From positions 7,676,641-7,740,640 of the forward strand of contig NC_092705.1 in NCBI RefSeq assembly GCF_964275005.1: a stretch of DNA of 64,000 nt. The letters are read 5' to 3'. The DNA is from Diadema setosum (Eukaryota > Echinodermata > Echinoidea > Diadematoida > Diadematidae). This document shows positions 44,684 through 56,686 of the stretch, piece after piece; positions within the stretch are counted from its first letter, which is position 1; every line of letters starts with the position of its first letter. Made by a program: the position numbers and the translations under genes. A model generated the notes under the pieces. It worked only from the letters and a program-made list of their open reading frames with translations, had not been told where the DNA came from and ran no database searches.

Positions 44684-45422
44684 GCAAAATAGCAGCAGTT
44701 TACTATTCAAACAAAAGTAAGCAGTGATCAGTTAGGCAATTAGTCCAGAGACTGTACAATTATAGAGTCTACTTGTGATTTATAAGACCTAACAATGTTC
44801 TAATACTACTAATGATAAATGTAGTTTTAGTTGTGGACAAGCCCATTTTACTACAACACACGTTTCCCATATAGCAGACACCTGTGTGAGTGTACTCGAG
44901 ACTAGGGCCTACATGTATATGTCTTCGCAGATGGTTAAGATTAGTTTGTGATCCTATTCCGTGACTTACGTCTTGCCTCATCTTGCAATATTAGGAAAGC
45001 CAAAGCAGTATGTCCAATTCTACTATTTCTATCTCTAGCTGACTTCTGCTCAAAGTGGAAAACATGAGCAGTATTTCTTCGATCATGCATGTCCATGACG
45101 CAAAAGCTAGTCAGACTTAGAACAACTGCAATGATCTCTCGATTATTCATAGAGAGCGCATGCTTCTTATATACTCCAGTGCAAGTTTGGGAAATGGCTG
45201 GTATAACACAGAGGTGAAAAGTCACCCCTTACACATTCTTTATACATACCATACAAATGTCATATACACACACTGTTTATTATGTTCTTTATTTAGAGGA
45301 TTTATGAATGTAGCCAATCAGAAGCGTTGACATGAGACACGAGTGCACTCTTTATTTTCTTACCAACATATGTACAAAAAGTGTGCAAAAAGAAAACAAA
45401 ACAAAAAAAAAAACTTGACAGC

Positions 45423-45473
45423 TATACACAGCCCAGTCGCTGTAAAATACAGCGACTGGGCTGGCTGTGTATA
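45423..45473. repeat. Perfect short hairpin, private to unit 3
   Basis: TATACACAG plus CCCAGTCGCTGTA is followed by AAA and then TACAGCGACTGGG, a CTGG bulge and CTGTGTATA. All 22 pairs match. CTTGACAGC is present just before (45414-45422) and just after (45482-45490). Unit 4 lacks this stretch at the matching place (about 58140). Confidence 0.8.
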
Positions 45474-48303
45474 AAATGTTGCTTGACAGCATGGCGTGTT
45501 ACTGTATCCTATATTCTGTACTACCGAATAACATAACTGCACACTCACTGATGTTACAATTCGTACTTTAGCAGTGTGCACTCAATCAGTACTAGAAATA
45601 CAAACGTGCTCTCAATTACTATTGAAAACTTGACTTCTACATTCTCGTAGGAGTGCTTCAAACGAACAAGTTCGGACATTTTTGGTTTTGGGCAACTTCT
45701 ACAGTACATATAGCTCTAAGCTGACTGGTATTCGCCCATAAAGGTACATGAAGAATGCCGTTCATTTAAAAGACCCACTTTATAAAACAAATAATTCAAA
45801 CATGATAAAGGTTTTAGTTCGTTCGTGGAAGTGCAGCTCACTCTAGGTGGGATTCACAATGTCGGATGGAGGGTGTAGACTGTCTCCGAGCTCCCACACT
45901 TACACTTGGGGAATATTGCATTATCAGAACTGAAATTCAACTACCTGATGCACACTTTGGGGTATAGATCTTATGAAAAAAAAACAATCAAAACATAAGA
46001 AAAATTGATATTCAAGGACATTGTGAATGACTAATTTCATTATCTTTCATCTCTTTTCCGCGTGTGTGTCTTCACTGGATACGTATAAGTCTATGGAGAT
46101 GCAGGACAGAAGGGGGAGGGCGTGGGAGTGGGTATCCCCCTCGTAGACATGAGAGAGCTTTTGCACTTTTAGAACTAAAATAAAACAAATTGGTCCTGAT
46201 ATACATGTAAAAGATGGGACCCACTTTCTAGTCGGACCTCTTTGCTATACCTTGTTTTTGGATATCTCAGCCGTTTAAAACCGATTTTCATCTAATAAAC
46301 TTTTAATTCCTCTCATGTGAAGTGTATGCTCTTTAATAGTGTATTTCATATGAATAGTAAACTTTTAAATACATCTATAAAAAGTAAACTAAGTAAAAAA
46401 ACATAATATATCACTGAATGATATTGTGTCAGATGGGTCATCTATTGTATATAGCACATGCAATTTCCACTGATTTGTAAGCCAAACATAGAAGATAAAC
46501 ACTTCCATCAATCTGTTGCCATGCTAACTGTCTTATCAGGGATGACCTTTACCTTGAAACCATGCATTTGTGTTATGTGTTTTGATGTAAACATGCTCCT
46601 ATTCCTCCGACAGCATTTTCTGCATGGCCGTTACCATATAGCAACCACCACATTTTAGATGAGGAATGACCAAGCTGTTGAAGGCTAACGAAATTTAGAC
46701 ATGAAATATATATGCTCAGATATTTCTTTTCTGTTTTTATATTATATCATTGTAAATACCCATTGATTGTTTTTTTTTTTTTATTTCAAGCGGTATCATA
46801 GCAATGCACAAATCTATCATTCTTATGACGTCGAACGACAAAGATTTCAAATGCATCTGAACAGGTAATTCTGATTATAGAGATTGAGTCATATTTTGTC
46901 AGATTTAGTACTGTATAATGAGAATTTGTTTATTTTTTCAAAAAAAAAAAAAGAGTTCACATGGCCACACGTCGGAAAGTGACTTTAAATTGCAATTTAA
47001 TGAGTAACTCTGAATCTATGATTCAGAGTTACTCTCTGTTGATTGGAAATAATCTGTTTGATCTCTGTTTGATTGGAAATAAGCATTTTCACGAACAAGT
47101 CGTTACCATGGCAATAGAAAAACATTAGAGAATAATTACGACTTGGTGTTATTGAAGGCGTAATTTCAAATCTTTTTCATCTTACATTTCAGTAAATTCA
47201 GCATCATAATAATATGAATGGAAACAAAGTTTAAGTTAAAAAAGAAATATACCATGATAACGGAAAAGACATCAGAAAAAGGCAGTTCGGGGTTAACTCA
47301 CGGGCACATTGGTACAGATGACCTTTCTTTTTTTCTCAGTCGGTTAAGGGCACTTCACTCGTTTTCAGAGCGACATAATGCATAAGCTTTATGTAACAAT
47401 TTATTGGATTCGTCAATCCTGTTCAAACAAAGAATAAACTTGAATAGACCAGATGAACATTATGATTCGTCAATTAATATTCAAGCATGCATCCATTTCA
47501 TTATTTTGCGTTGGTTGAATGTATTAACAAACCCTTTTTAATGACATTGCCAAATGTCACTTTTGCTGTCAGATGGATATGCTGACAAGCAGCATTGATA
47601 AGCTTGGATTATATGAATAATCGTTACAATGCACATCACAGAATGATGCTTATCTCAGTGAATTTAAAAACCAACATACCTGCTGGTTATACTGAATAAT
47701 GATTGATGACCTGTTCTGCTCATGCGTAAAGTGGAGCTGCGAACTGGCTTATTCTAAAGGGCTCAATATCCGAGTCTGCTCAGAATATATCCGTCGACAT
47801 AGAATATTGTGCCGAAATTGATGCTTTTCCACAAATTTGAACAATTGGTCTGAAATGTTGGGCTTTGTCGCTTGGACCAGTAGTGTATACACGTCTTACC
47901 TGATTTGTAGAGCATTAATTCAGCTCGCTTTAATTTATTCTTGATTAATTTGCCTGTTAGTTATAGATAATGTTATGCTATGCTACTTCGTCTATAACAC
48001 CGCAGACCAATATATGCACTGTACAATGTATTTTCTTATTCTTACCGTAGGATACAGACTTTGCTGACACTTAAGTAGGCAACGATGGCAATGATGTTGC
48101 ACCATTATGGCGCAAAGGTTCTAATATATAGGCGTGTGTCATTACCATTCTTATCAATATCATTAGGCCTGTAGTCATCATCGTTGTCGTAGTTAATAGC
48201 TTATTACCTTTGATGTATGATTATAATTATACAGTATTATTGTACCTTTTAACATTTTACCGTTTAGCATTTTTCAGTCAATCATTCACGCCACCTTCGA
48301 ATA

Positions 48304-48345
48304 ATGTGTGTGTGTGTTAGTGTGTGTGTGTGTGTGTGTGTGTGT
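48304..48345 (+). repeat. (GT)n microsatellite
   Basis: About 20 units with one interruption; matches 61259-61295 in unit 4. Confidence 0.9.
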
Positions 48346-49278
48346 TTACGACTTACAATGAGTGTAAAATTTTGTATTATATACTTTTACATAAATCATG
48401 TGGTTGAAGGTTTTTGTTCAATTTTTTGTTTGTATATGAATCTGCACAAAATCTTTCTTTGCATGTGAAAAAAGTGATTATCATAAGCAGCAATAAGTGA
48501 GTAGAATACACGTACTAGTTGCCTTTGTGTTTGTTTCATTGAAAATACGATGCTGATATTCAACGAAGTTCAAATAAAAATATATTGAAAAAAAAATAAT
48601 GTGGTCGTACGTGTGTGTGTGTGTGTGAGTGTTTGTGAGTTCATTTGTGTTTGAACAGCGGCAGCCAGTTATACAATCAGGTATAATGTACGTTTCATGT
48701 ACCAATGAAATTGAACACTTTATACCCACTTTAAAAGCAAAGAACTTAAAAGTGTGATACAGACCCTACTCAATAAAGACCCTATATTACTCAATGGAAT
48801 TAGTTCCGACCAGCATGCAATAGACTCATGTTATAAAGAAGACTGACAATAATTGTACCAAAACCTCCTTTGAAAGTGTCTTGTAGTTTTATTGATCCCA
48901 GAGGTCGAATTTTTTTTGGACTGTTTGCTTGTTTTGTTTTATTCCAATGGAAAAAAAACCCACAACAAATCTCCTTATACATAATAAACTATCATTTCTT
49001 TTTTCCAAAGAATTCGCCACAACGACAATCAATGGTATTCTCATCTTCACAGTAAAGCTATAAAGTGCTGCATGGTCGAAACGTCGAACGAAGAAGTCCC
49101 TCTTCTCATGACCTTTAACTTCTCATTCAAGAAAGAAAAAAAAAATCTATTATGCCTGTTCACTGTACACGACCAGCGCCACGTTTTGAAAAAAGTGGGT
49201 AGGAACAGTTTATATTTCTGGTGCCACTTCCACAAGCACATTTTCTGCTGCCACTTCCGGGTTTCTCCACCTGACAAG

Positions 49279-49475
49279 CCCCCCCCCCCCAAAAAAAAAA
49301 TAAATAAATAGATTAAAATAAACAAATGAATAAAAGAACCACTTTAGAGGTTGAAAAAAATTGTGTGTGTGTGTGGGGGGGGGGGGGGGGTCATGTTGTT
49401 AGATCCTATGCATTCATAATGTGTTGCCCAAAAAGAAAAAAAAAAATAATGTGTGGGGGCCTAGCCCCCGCGGTT
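49279..49475. repeat. C/A switch and G run, unit 3 copy
   Basis: 12 C then 10 A at 49279-49300, a G run of 14 at 49377-49390, and GTGTGGGGGCCTAGCCCCCG at about 49451-49470. Same arrangement as 27905-28030 and 62632-62745. Confidence 0.8.
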
Positions 49476-52140
49476 CCCTCGGCCCTACTGTAAACTAACA
49501 AAACAGACAAACAAACAAATAAGAGTTAAAGCCTTTCATTATGCAAACCTGCAGAAAACATCTGACAAAACAAGTTATTGTCATCAACAAACTCAGAGAA
49601 AATTACTACAGTGTACAAATAAATACCATTCTAACACAATCAAATCACCCAATATCAATCATGAAAAATTAATAACTATATCTTGAAATAGATGTATTGC
49701 ATTTTTACAGTTGCATCCCAAAGGCATCCTACAGTCAAAGTGACAGTTAGCAAATGTTATATCTTTTTGCTAAGGTACACTTGTATCGTAATCACTGTGC
49801 TGTGTTCTCTCCCTCCATTTCTACCGTTCTCTGTTTTCCTGTACTTTTTTTTTTTTCGTTTCATTATCGTCATCTTCCAAACCAATTGATACTTGGAACA
49901 TGGCATGTAACGATCCTAGCTACGGGAGTGAGATACTTGAAACCTTTGCTCTATAAGCGCTGTAGTGTTTGGGATTTGCCTGGCTCTTTTGGTCAGGTTT
50001 TCAATTGCAAGAGAATGTGGTACATGATACTCAGATATCCTTTTATAGATATGACAAAGTCGTCGATGTTTTAGTGCTTTGCTTACAATGTACTGTAATA
50101 TGTATTTCCATAAACACAATCACCTAGAGTGTACGTGACAGCATCACAGTCGAATTAGTATTGTTGTACCTAAAAATTGAAATTTGTGTCACTTTTTTTC
50201 TAAACATGTACTGAAACATATCAGTCTAGCATGGATGTCACACATTAATAAATAAGAAATACATGTCATGAAAACATTGCAATTTGAATCTGATCATGTC
50301 GAGTGAAGAGGCGGTACATGTACATTAATATTTGTGGGAGATAGCGATGAGGGGAGAAAGGGAAGTATATAAGAGACAGAGGAGGATAAAGAGGAAGAAA
50401 AGTAGAAAAAGAGAAGAGAGAAGGGAAAGTGAAAAAAGGGGAAAACATTAGTAAACCATTTGAGTAGGTGGTATTTGTAACATGTAATTCTGCTACCAAT
50501 ACTGAACACAGACAGCAGGAAATCTAAATACACTGTAGGAAAATTCCCAGTTCTCACAATTCGAGGGTTAACAACCTTCATTATCAATGTATAATCCATT
50601 TCTACATGGACAGATGATACAGATATAATTGCTGTACTCTGTTCAAATTATCAGCTGTGCACGCATTCATAAACATAATTAAACACCAAATAATTCTACT
50701 GTGATGAATCCTCACGTATTTTCCTCTTTGTTCGTCATTACTGTAAGCAAATATCTAGTGAAGTTAGCATAGAAGATGGTACAATCTGTGCTGTACAGAA
50801 AAAGTTTTTTAGAGTATAAAGGACGTTAAGTTTACTTTTCTTTCAATCATTCATTTAACTATTCTATTTCATTTTTTATTTTGTTTTATTTTATTCATAT
50901 TATTCATTCATTTATTTATCTATCTGTCTATTTATTCATTTATTCATTCATTCATCTTTTTTTCATTTATTTTGAATAATCAGATGAAGAAATATCTTTT
51001 TGATGCAAGAGGCACGCCTCGATATTCCTTGGTATAGTGAATAGGATCGCCAAGTATGATTGCAGAAGTATGGTTTTCGTAAAGCAAGTAATGCCTAATA
51101 GTCGAGATAGATGAGGGCATAATAACTATATACCATCAGATATTCATTGCACTTGATTTTCCATCGTCTTGCTGTCACAATATTCTAGCAATGACTTTGT
51201 AGTATACGAGGACCGAGAAAGACGGCGCGGTATAAGAAAACGAGAAGCATGAAGTTTTCCCTTTGCTTTCTTTCAAAATATACCTGTTATTGGTGCGATC
51301 CACTTCTGGTCAGATTGAATCAGCACGTACCGAGAACTTTTATTGTGCTTACGGGTGTAAAATAGAGACTACCTCTTTGCTATCAGTGCAGTGTGTTCAC
51401 AAATCTTCCTGAATGGATAGGGGACAATAGGTGACATTGAAAGCCACTAAAGAAAAAAAAATGTTTTGTTATACATACTGACTTCGCATACAACTTGAAA
51501 TAGCACCCCATTAGGTTTGACATGTTGAGACTCCTTATTGTTTCTATGACCTGGTGTCTACATCTAGCTGTCACTTTGACTGTAGGCAACTTTGTAATGT
51601 ATTCTAAATGTTAGTTTGTTAGCTTGCAAGATTTATATTTTGATTTACCGTATGGTTGGTGTTGAAATGTGAAATGTGAAATGTGTTTCAGAGGTATACA
51701 ATGTACAATGTGAAGACACTGCAGTGGTTTTCTCTATAAGTTGAGGGCCATTTTGTCAGATTTTTTTTTGCAATGCTTAAAAAGAAAAAAAAATCCATGT
51801 AGGCCTATTCAGAGTTCATGTCGTATTCTTTCAGGAATTCCATTTATAAGTCAAATAGAGTCATGTGTAATCCTCAATGTAAATCAATGGTGACGCGTAA
51901 AATATTTACAAGCGTATGTATCCTGAATGTATGACTTCATTAAAATGTGCCTGAGTGGGGATAAAAGGTATGTGTATCACACTTTGAAGTTACAATGCAT
52001 CTTGCCTTTATTTTCATGTGTGTGTCCAGTGTTCACTTGATAACTACCATTGAGATATCGGAGATTATATCAAATAATAGTGACCAGTTTGGCGGCCATC
52101 TTGAATATTGTCACGCATTTTGGTTAAGATATTTGATGTA

Positions 52141-53040
52141 CCATTATGTATATAGCATTACATGTTTTTCGTTGCTTTCATGATTATTGTACAAGTCTAT
52201 GTAAAGGATGTCTCGCTAACGCTATTGCAAATTTCTAGTTTAGCTAGCACAGTCCCAATTGCTTTGCATACAGCGGAGTTCTCTATTTGCCCATCTTGCT
52301 TTGCTCTTCTGACCTTCACAAGTCTATGCTATGCTCTCACCACTTTGTCCATATTGTGTTCGCTTGTTCTTCTGACCTTCACATGTCATTCTGTGCTTCC
52401 CTCGCTTTGACCTTGCTCTCACTTCAGTACTCTCGCTTTGTCCCTTCTCACTTTGACTTTGCCTTGTCTTTCAGAACTCTTGCCTTGCTCCTCAGTTCAA
52501 CCTTGTCCTGACTTTCCTTACCCTTTGCCCTTGCCTCTCACTGCCTTTCAGCCTGCTCCCTACGTCCTTGACACTCACTGTCCTTCAGCCTTTTCAGCTT
52601 GCTCCCTTTCCCCCTGACTTTCACTGTCCTTCAGTCCTTTGTGCTTGCTTCTTATCTAGACTTTCTCCTGTCCTTGTATCCTCTCCTTGCCTATGACTTT
52701 CAGCTCCTCATCTCTGCGCTCAATGACGTCCTTCTCCTGATACTCCGCAGCGCGATAAACGTCTTTCTCGCGACCTTCATGACTGATCCTCTCTATCTCT
52801 CTCGAACACGAGGGACTTGTTTGGAAGCGGCCTATAAGACAGACTCTATGCTTACTTGAAGTTCACTTGCTTGAAGTTCACTTGCTTGCTTGGGAGATGG
52901 AGTGAAGAGTGTGTCAGCTACTTTGCAGCTATGAGCGGAACCCGCGTGTTTGAACAGCGAGAGAGTCACCTACGAAAGAGATAAAGAGTCAACCAGTCCA
53001 GAAACGGTCTGCTGCCATGTTAGCTTTTCGTATTAGTTAG
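52141..53040. other. Pyrimidine-rich degenerate repeat; no gene
   Basis: From about 52300 to 52700 the plus strand is C/T-rich with recurrent words such as CTTCTGACCTTCACA, TGCTCTCAC, CTTTGCC and CTTGCTCCCT spaced at about 30-60 bases. It looks like a worn minisatellite. CTTGAAGTTCACTTGCTTG is repeated at 52856-52888. Open frames through this are biased by composition. Confidence 0.55.
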
Positions 53041-53330
53041 TCTAAAGGTGCAATCACACACGCCGGTTTAGATGGCGGTTCATGGCGGTTCGGCAAATCG
53101 TCGCGCCCCGCCAAAGACCGTGTTCACACCGTACACAAATCATCCGTCACTCATCCGCCATAAACCCCGAGAACCGCGGAGAACCGCCAGAAAATTAAAC
53201 ATGTTTAATTTTTCGTGGCGGTCTCGGCGGTTTGAAATGGACCGTGTTCAAAACGCCGTCCACCGTGTAAAGAACGGCTCCTCGGTGTTCGCACCGCAAG
53301 ATCCGTGATGATACTGTGTCAACACCGCCA
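53041..53330. repeat. GC-rich element with GGCGGTT/AACCGCC words
   Basis: Begins near AAAGGTGCAATCACACACGC and contains many copies of GGCGGTT, AACCGCC, ACCGTGTTCA and CCGTGTAAAG. It resembles a non-autonomous DNA transposon with a GGTGCAATCACA end, but the second end could not be fixed. The open frame in it is probably accidental. Confidence 0.4.
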
Positions 53331-53636
53331 TAACTTTTCACGCAAAAACGAATGTTGAACTTAAAAGAGAACAATGCCTCCGGCGACACTTCGTATATAA
53401 AAAAAAATGGGGAAAAAAGCAAAGATGAACCCATAATACTAGATCGGGTATATATCATATTGAATGCTAAAGTTTCATTCATTTTTTTTTTTTCATTTTA
53501 ACACATAGAGCAGTAGAGTAAAACAAAAAAAAAAATAATATTCAAAAAGTTGGTAGGTTTATTGAATAGTATATCAGTTACTTTAAAAGGCGTGTTCATA
53601 ATTTTGTTAAAGTTTGATAGCTTAAAAGATGGCCAG

Positions 53637-53906
53637 CTACGTGAACCTGTAATTTATACGCAGAAGACTTATGTAAATAATATGTTGGGTTCTGCTTTCG
53701 TGATATGGTATATGTCTTTTTGTAGGAGTACATATTGATACCGATATGTTGAGAGAGTAGAACCGCATCGCACCTCTCATGCCGGGCGAGACATCCTCAA
53801 ATCTATCCCTGTAAATGTGTTCAGTGATTCTCCATAATAAACTTCTTTTACCTTGATTTCTGCCTATGACTGTAATTTCTATGTGACCCTCGGCATCCTT
53901 CGACAA
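53637..53906 (-). CDS. Uncertain open frame, possibly part of an unknown gene
   Basis: An 89-residue minus-strand frame with a fairly protein-like composition (GRNQGKRSLLWRITEHIYRD, then FEDVSPGMRGAMRF). No domain recognised, no splice sites assigned. It may equally be chance. Listed because the surrounding 4 kb has no other candidate. Confidence 0.15.
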   Translation of the reverse strand: MSKDAEGHIEITVIGRNQGKRSLLWRITEHIYRDRFEDVSPGMRGAMRFYSLNISVSICTPTKRHIPYHESRTQHIIYISLLRINYRFT

Positions 53907-53959
53907 TGAACTTCAACATTTTATAGCGGGACTTTATTTTGGGACATTTACAGAATAGG

Positions 53960-54665
53960 AATTATATTCTGCCCATCTTCGACAAATATAAGTCGCCGTT
54001 ACAATATCTCAAAGCCCTCAAGGAAGCAAGAGCTGCATCAACCATAACTGGGTTTCGGATTCTTCAGCACCCCCAAAGTGTTATTGGGTCAAACTTTTTA
54101 TTTGCAAGTCATTCATCATTTTGAAGGAAATAGGTAGGCCCTAGGCCTATAGGCCTACGGTTAGGCCTACTTATATACTTACATAATATACACTGTACTT
54201 GTATGAGAATTTTCATTTTTGTCGGCTATGTTTGATATCACAAAAATCTTCATGGAATTGGGCTGCAAGATTTTCCTCATTGAGACCTGGATTTAAAGCA
54301 TCAACAAAAATCGGTTAAGTCATCAAATCCTTTGAAATTGTTCCCTTTATACATATTATAAAGAAATATTATGTATAATGTATAGACACTGACGGGAATT
54401 TCAATTTGGTGGCTATCTTGAACCGTGTATCTCAAAATCCCCAAGGAAACAAAAGTGAATTGCGTCTTCTATTGTATAGATTCAGATTCAGCACTCTTGA
54501 AACAAGAATTATTCCTCATTTTGTATCCAACTTTTCTCCATTAAAGGAAGTCACTTTAGTAAATGTATCGGAATTTCAGATGTTATGGGTCATTTTGACG
54601 GCCAAATATCTCACAACCCTCAAGGATGCAAAAGTTCATTCAGGAGATTAGGATTCAGTACCCAG
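53960..54665. repeat. Two further copies of the CATCTTGAA dispersed repeat
   Basis: Copies at about 53970-54090 and 54385-54665. Shared words: GTGGCTATCTTGAA/GGCCATCTTGAA, CTCAAAACCCCCAAGGA-type, CTCACAACCCTCAAGGATGC and GATTCAGCACTCTTGAA. They match 12420-12660 and 35460-35580 in word order. Confidence 0.5.
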
Positions 54666-54715
54666 GTCGAAATAGGGTAAGCCCATTAAAAAAAAAAATG
54701 GGCGGGTGGTAAAAC

Positions 54716-55165
54716 GGGGTCATCCCACGAGACCGACACCCACGAGTCATACAGTCCACGAGACGGACATCAAAAATAGGTCCATGAGTCATACAGGCTA
54801 CAGCCCATGAGTTATACGGCTCACGAGTCATACAGCCCATGAGTTATACGGGTCACGAGTCATACAGCCCATGAGTTATACAGCTTACGAGTCATACAGT
54901 CATACAACCCATTAGTTCGACACTATGCAGAAAAGGCTCATGAGACCGTGTGCTACGCAAAAAGAAAGCCCTCGAGACTTACGCCGAGCAATAAAGGCTC
55001 ACGAGACCGACCAGTACCGACAGTACGCAAGAGGCTCACGAGACCGACACTAGGTAAAGAAAGCCCTCGAGAACGACACTAGGCAAAGAAGGCTCTCGAG
55101 ACCGATACTATATATAGGCAAAGAAAGCTCACGAGACCGACAAATTACACAAAGAAGGCTAGCGA
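54716..55165 (+). repeat. Two-phase minisatellite built on CACGAG
   Basis: The first 200 bases repeat a unit of about 16 bp, CACGAGTCATACAGCC alternating with CATGAGTTATACGGCT. The rest repeats a longer unit of about 28-35 bp, CACGAGACCGACACTAGGCA followed by AAGAAGGCT, with variants. Both units start with the same CAYGAG word. No coding frame runs through it. Confidence 0.8.
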
Positions 55166-56302
55166 CACCGACAGGACGAACAGTGCGCCATCTGCATGTG
55201 AAGTATATTGTATGTATCTGTCACGGGGTGTTCCAATTCACGGGGGAATTCTAAAATTCATGTATCTGTCACGGGGTGTTCCATATCTACATGAAGGGGA
55301 AAATAACATACTGGCCTCGTGCAATTTCGTCACGCTATATCGAGCGAGAGGTTGTAACTTAATTTATTGTACATACCAACGACACCAAGTATGTATTCTA
55401 CCCTTGTGGCTTTTAGGGGGAGATGGTTCTGTCACTCTCCGCTCCGATCGACATTGTTACCGATTATTCTTTTTTCCAATAAAATTCTAAAATTCATGGG
55501 ACCCACCCCCTAAAAATGAATAACGAAAAGAGGACAAGAAAGATATAGGCCTATGGTTAGTTTTTAGATTTTTTTGATAATGCAATCGTGCTATTCAAAT
55601 AGGCTTTCCCCATTTCCAGCTAGAAGATGGACAGGATGTATGTTTCCCCTTTTCTTTCTCTCTTCAGTCTAAGCCTTAAGTAGAACTTAGTAAATATCCT
55701 ACCCACCTGCTAAGCCGTTTTAGAGTTCAATTTGTATAATAATCACATAACGTACAGAGCATAACGTTCAGTTGATGAAAACGTTCTATATTGCAGCTGC
55801 AATTCATCACGATTTGTGGCTTGTGTTTGTAAAATTATTCTCCTCAACACGGTACACTTTGCATGAAATAGAATAGCTGTTTTCATGAATGCATCATCTT
55901 TTCCTGAATTCAAGTAAAACAAATGTGCAGCTTAATGTCCCGTCACTGACCAGGCATGCTAAAGTGGAAACATTAAACTGCACATTACTTGAAATATGAG
56001 ACCATTCTGAAGCAAATAATTTTCACACAACAGTAGATAATAATGTACTCATGAATGAATCTCATAAGGATTGATACAATCATCTCCCTGCATTTCCACT
56101 GATTTCCACAGATCAGTTACTAGCCTTCCCCTTTAACGCTACCTTGATAGACGATTACGTTATTTTCTGTGAATTGATACCAATACTTATATCTTCGCAG
56201 ATGACCACACCCCTCCAGATCATGTAAAACAAGGTTCAGTCTCTGAAACTCTATCGCTTTGACCGCAAACAATGTAATTAATGATCGATAGAAGATGCAG
56301 CT
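55166..56302. other. Spacer before KCTD unit 4; no gene
   Basis: A direct repeat, GTATCTGTCACGGGGTGTTCC, occurs at about 55212 and 55260. The remainder is AT-rich without an exon or domain that I could support. Confidence 0.5.
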
Positions 56303-56686
56303 TAGCGACATGTATTCGAGATATATGTACGTTAGTATATAGGTGCAGACATTGTACATTGGACTTTGTACTTTGCATGTACAATTATGTCGTCTTGCTG
56401 ATAGGTCTAACCAGGGAGGCAGCGCCATTAGAGAACGCGAAGCTACATTGTAGGAGCATACTCTCTGTCAAAACATAAGCTTATTTGTTAAAGCTAAAAC
56501 ACAATTTTCAGAAGGGTTCGTAATTGATCTTCCACGGTTTGGAATTTGCCTACTTACGAACTTACTTACTTACGAACTTGCTGCAAAGCTTTGCTAGCAA
56601 TATTCCAGCCTTCTTTGAGACTTTGATAGTATTGGACAAGACAATCATTGTGAACGACTCTGTTATTTGCACGACACGGCACAACT
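56303..56686 (+). promoter_or_regulatory. Conserved upstream region of KCTD copy 4
   Basis: Nearly the same as 63052-63488 before copy 5, from GCGACATGTATTCGAGATAT onward, and recognisably related to copies 2 and 3 from CTGTCAAAACATAAGC. The CCACCGTTTGG box reads CCACGGTTTGG here (about 56531). The ACTCACGACGAAC box has decayed to ACTTACGAACTTAC, partly by local repetition of CTTACGAACTTA. Confidence 0.5.

Larger units (their letters stand above)
44684..52140. repeat. KCTD unit 3 downstream flank
   Basis: Parallel to unit 2 (24240-29540, then 33985-35590 with insertions) and to unit 4 (57360-63050). No gene was recognised in it. It has GT repeats at 48304-48345 and 48614-48631, a polypurine stretch at 50340-50450, and T-rich simple repeats at 50860-50970. 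The segments at 46460-46680 and 59390-59590 match closely, as do 47330-48350 and 60210-61320. Confidence 0.75.

Noticed and set aside
45423-45473. Hairpin considered as a microRNA precursor
   Set aside because: The loop is only 3 bases and the stem 22 pairs, too short for a usual animal precursor.
48481-48729. Similar minus-strand frames in units 2, 3 and 4 (27229, 48481, 61304) with YQHRIFNET
   Set aside because: They share sequence because the units are duplicated, but lengths, stops and frames are not kept, and they contain T-run or GT-repeat translations.
52162-52859. Three overlapping frames rich in L, S, C and F
   Set aside because: They follow from a C/T-rich degenerate repeat and have no domain.
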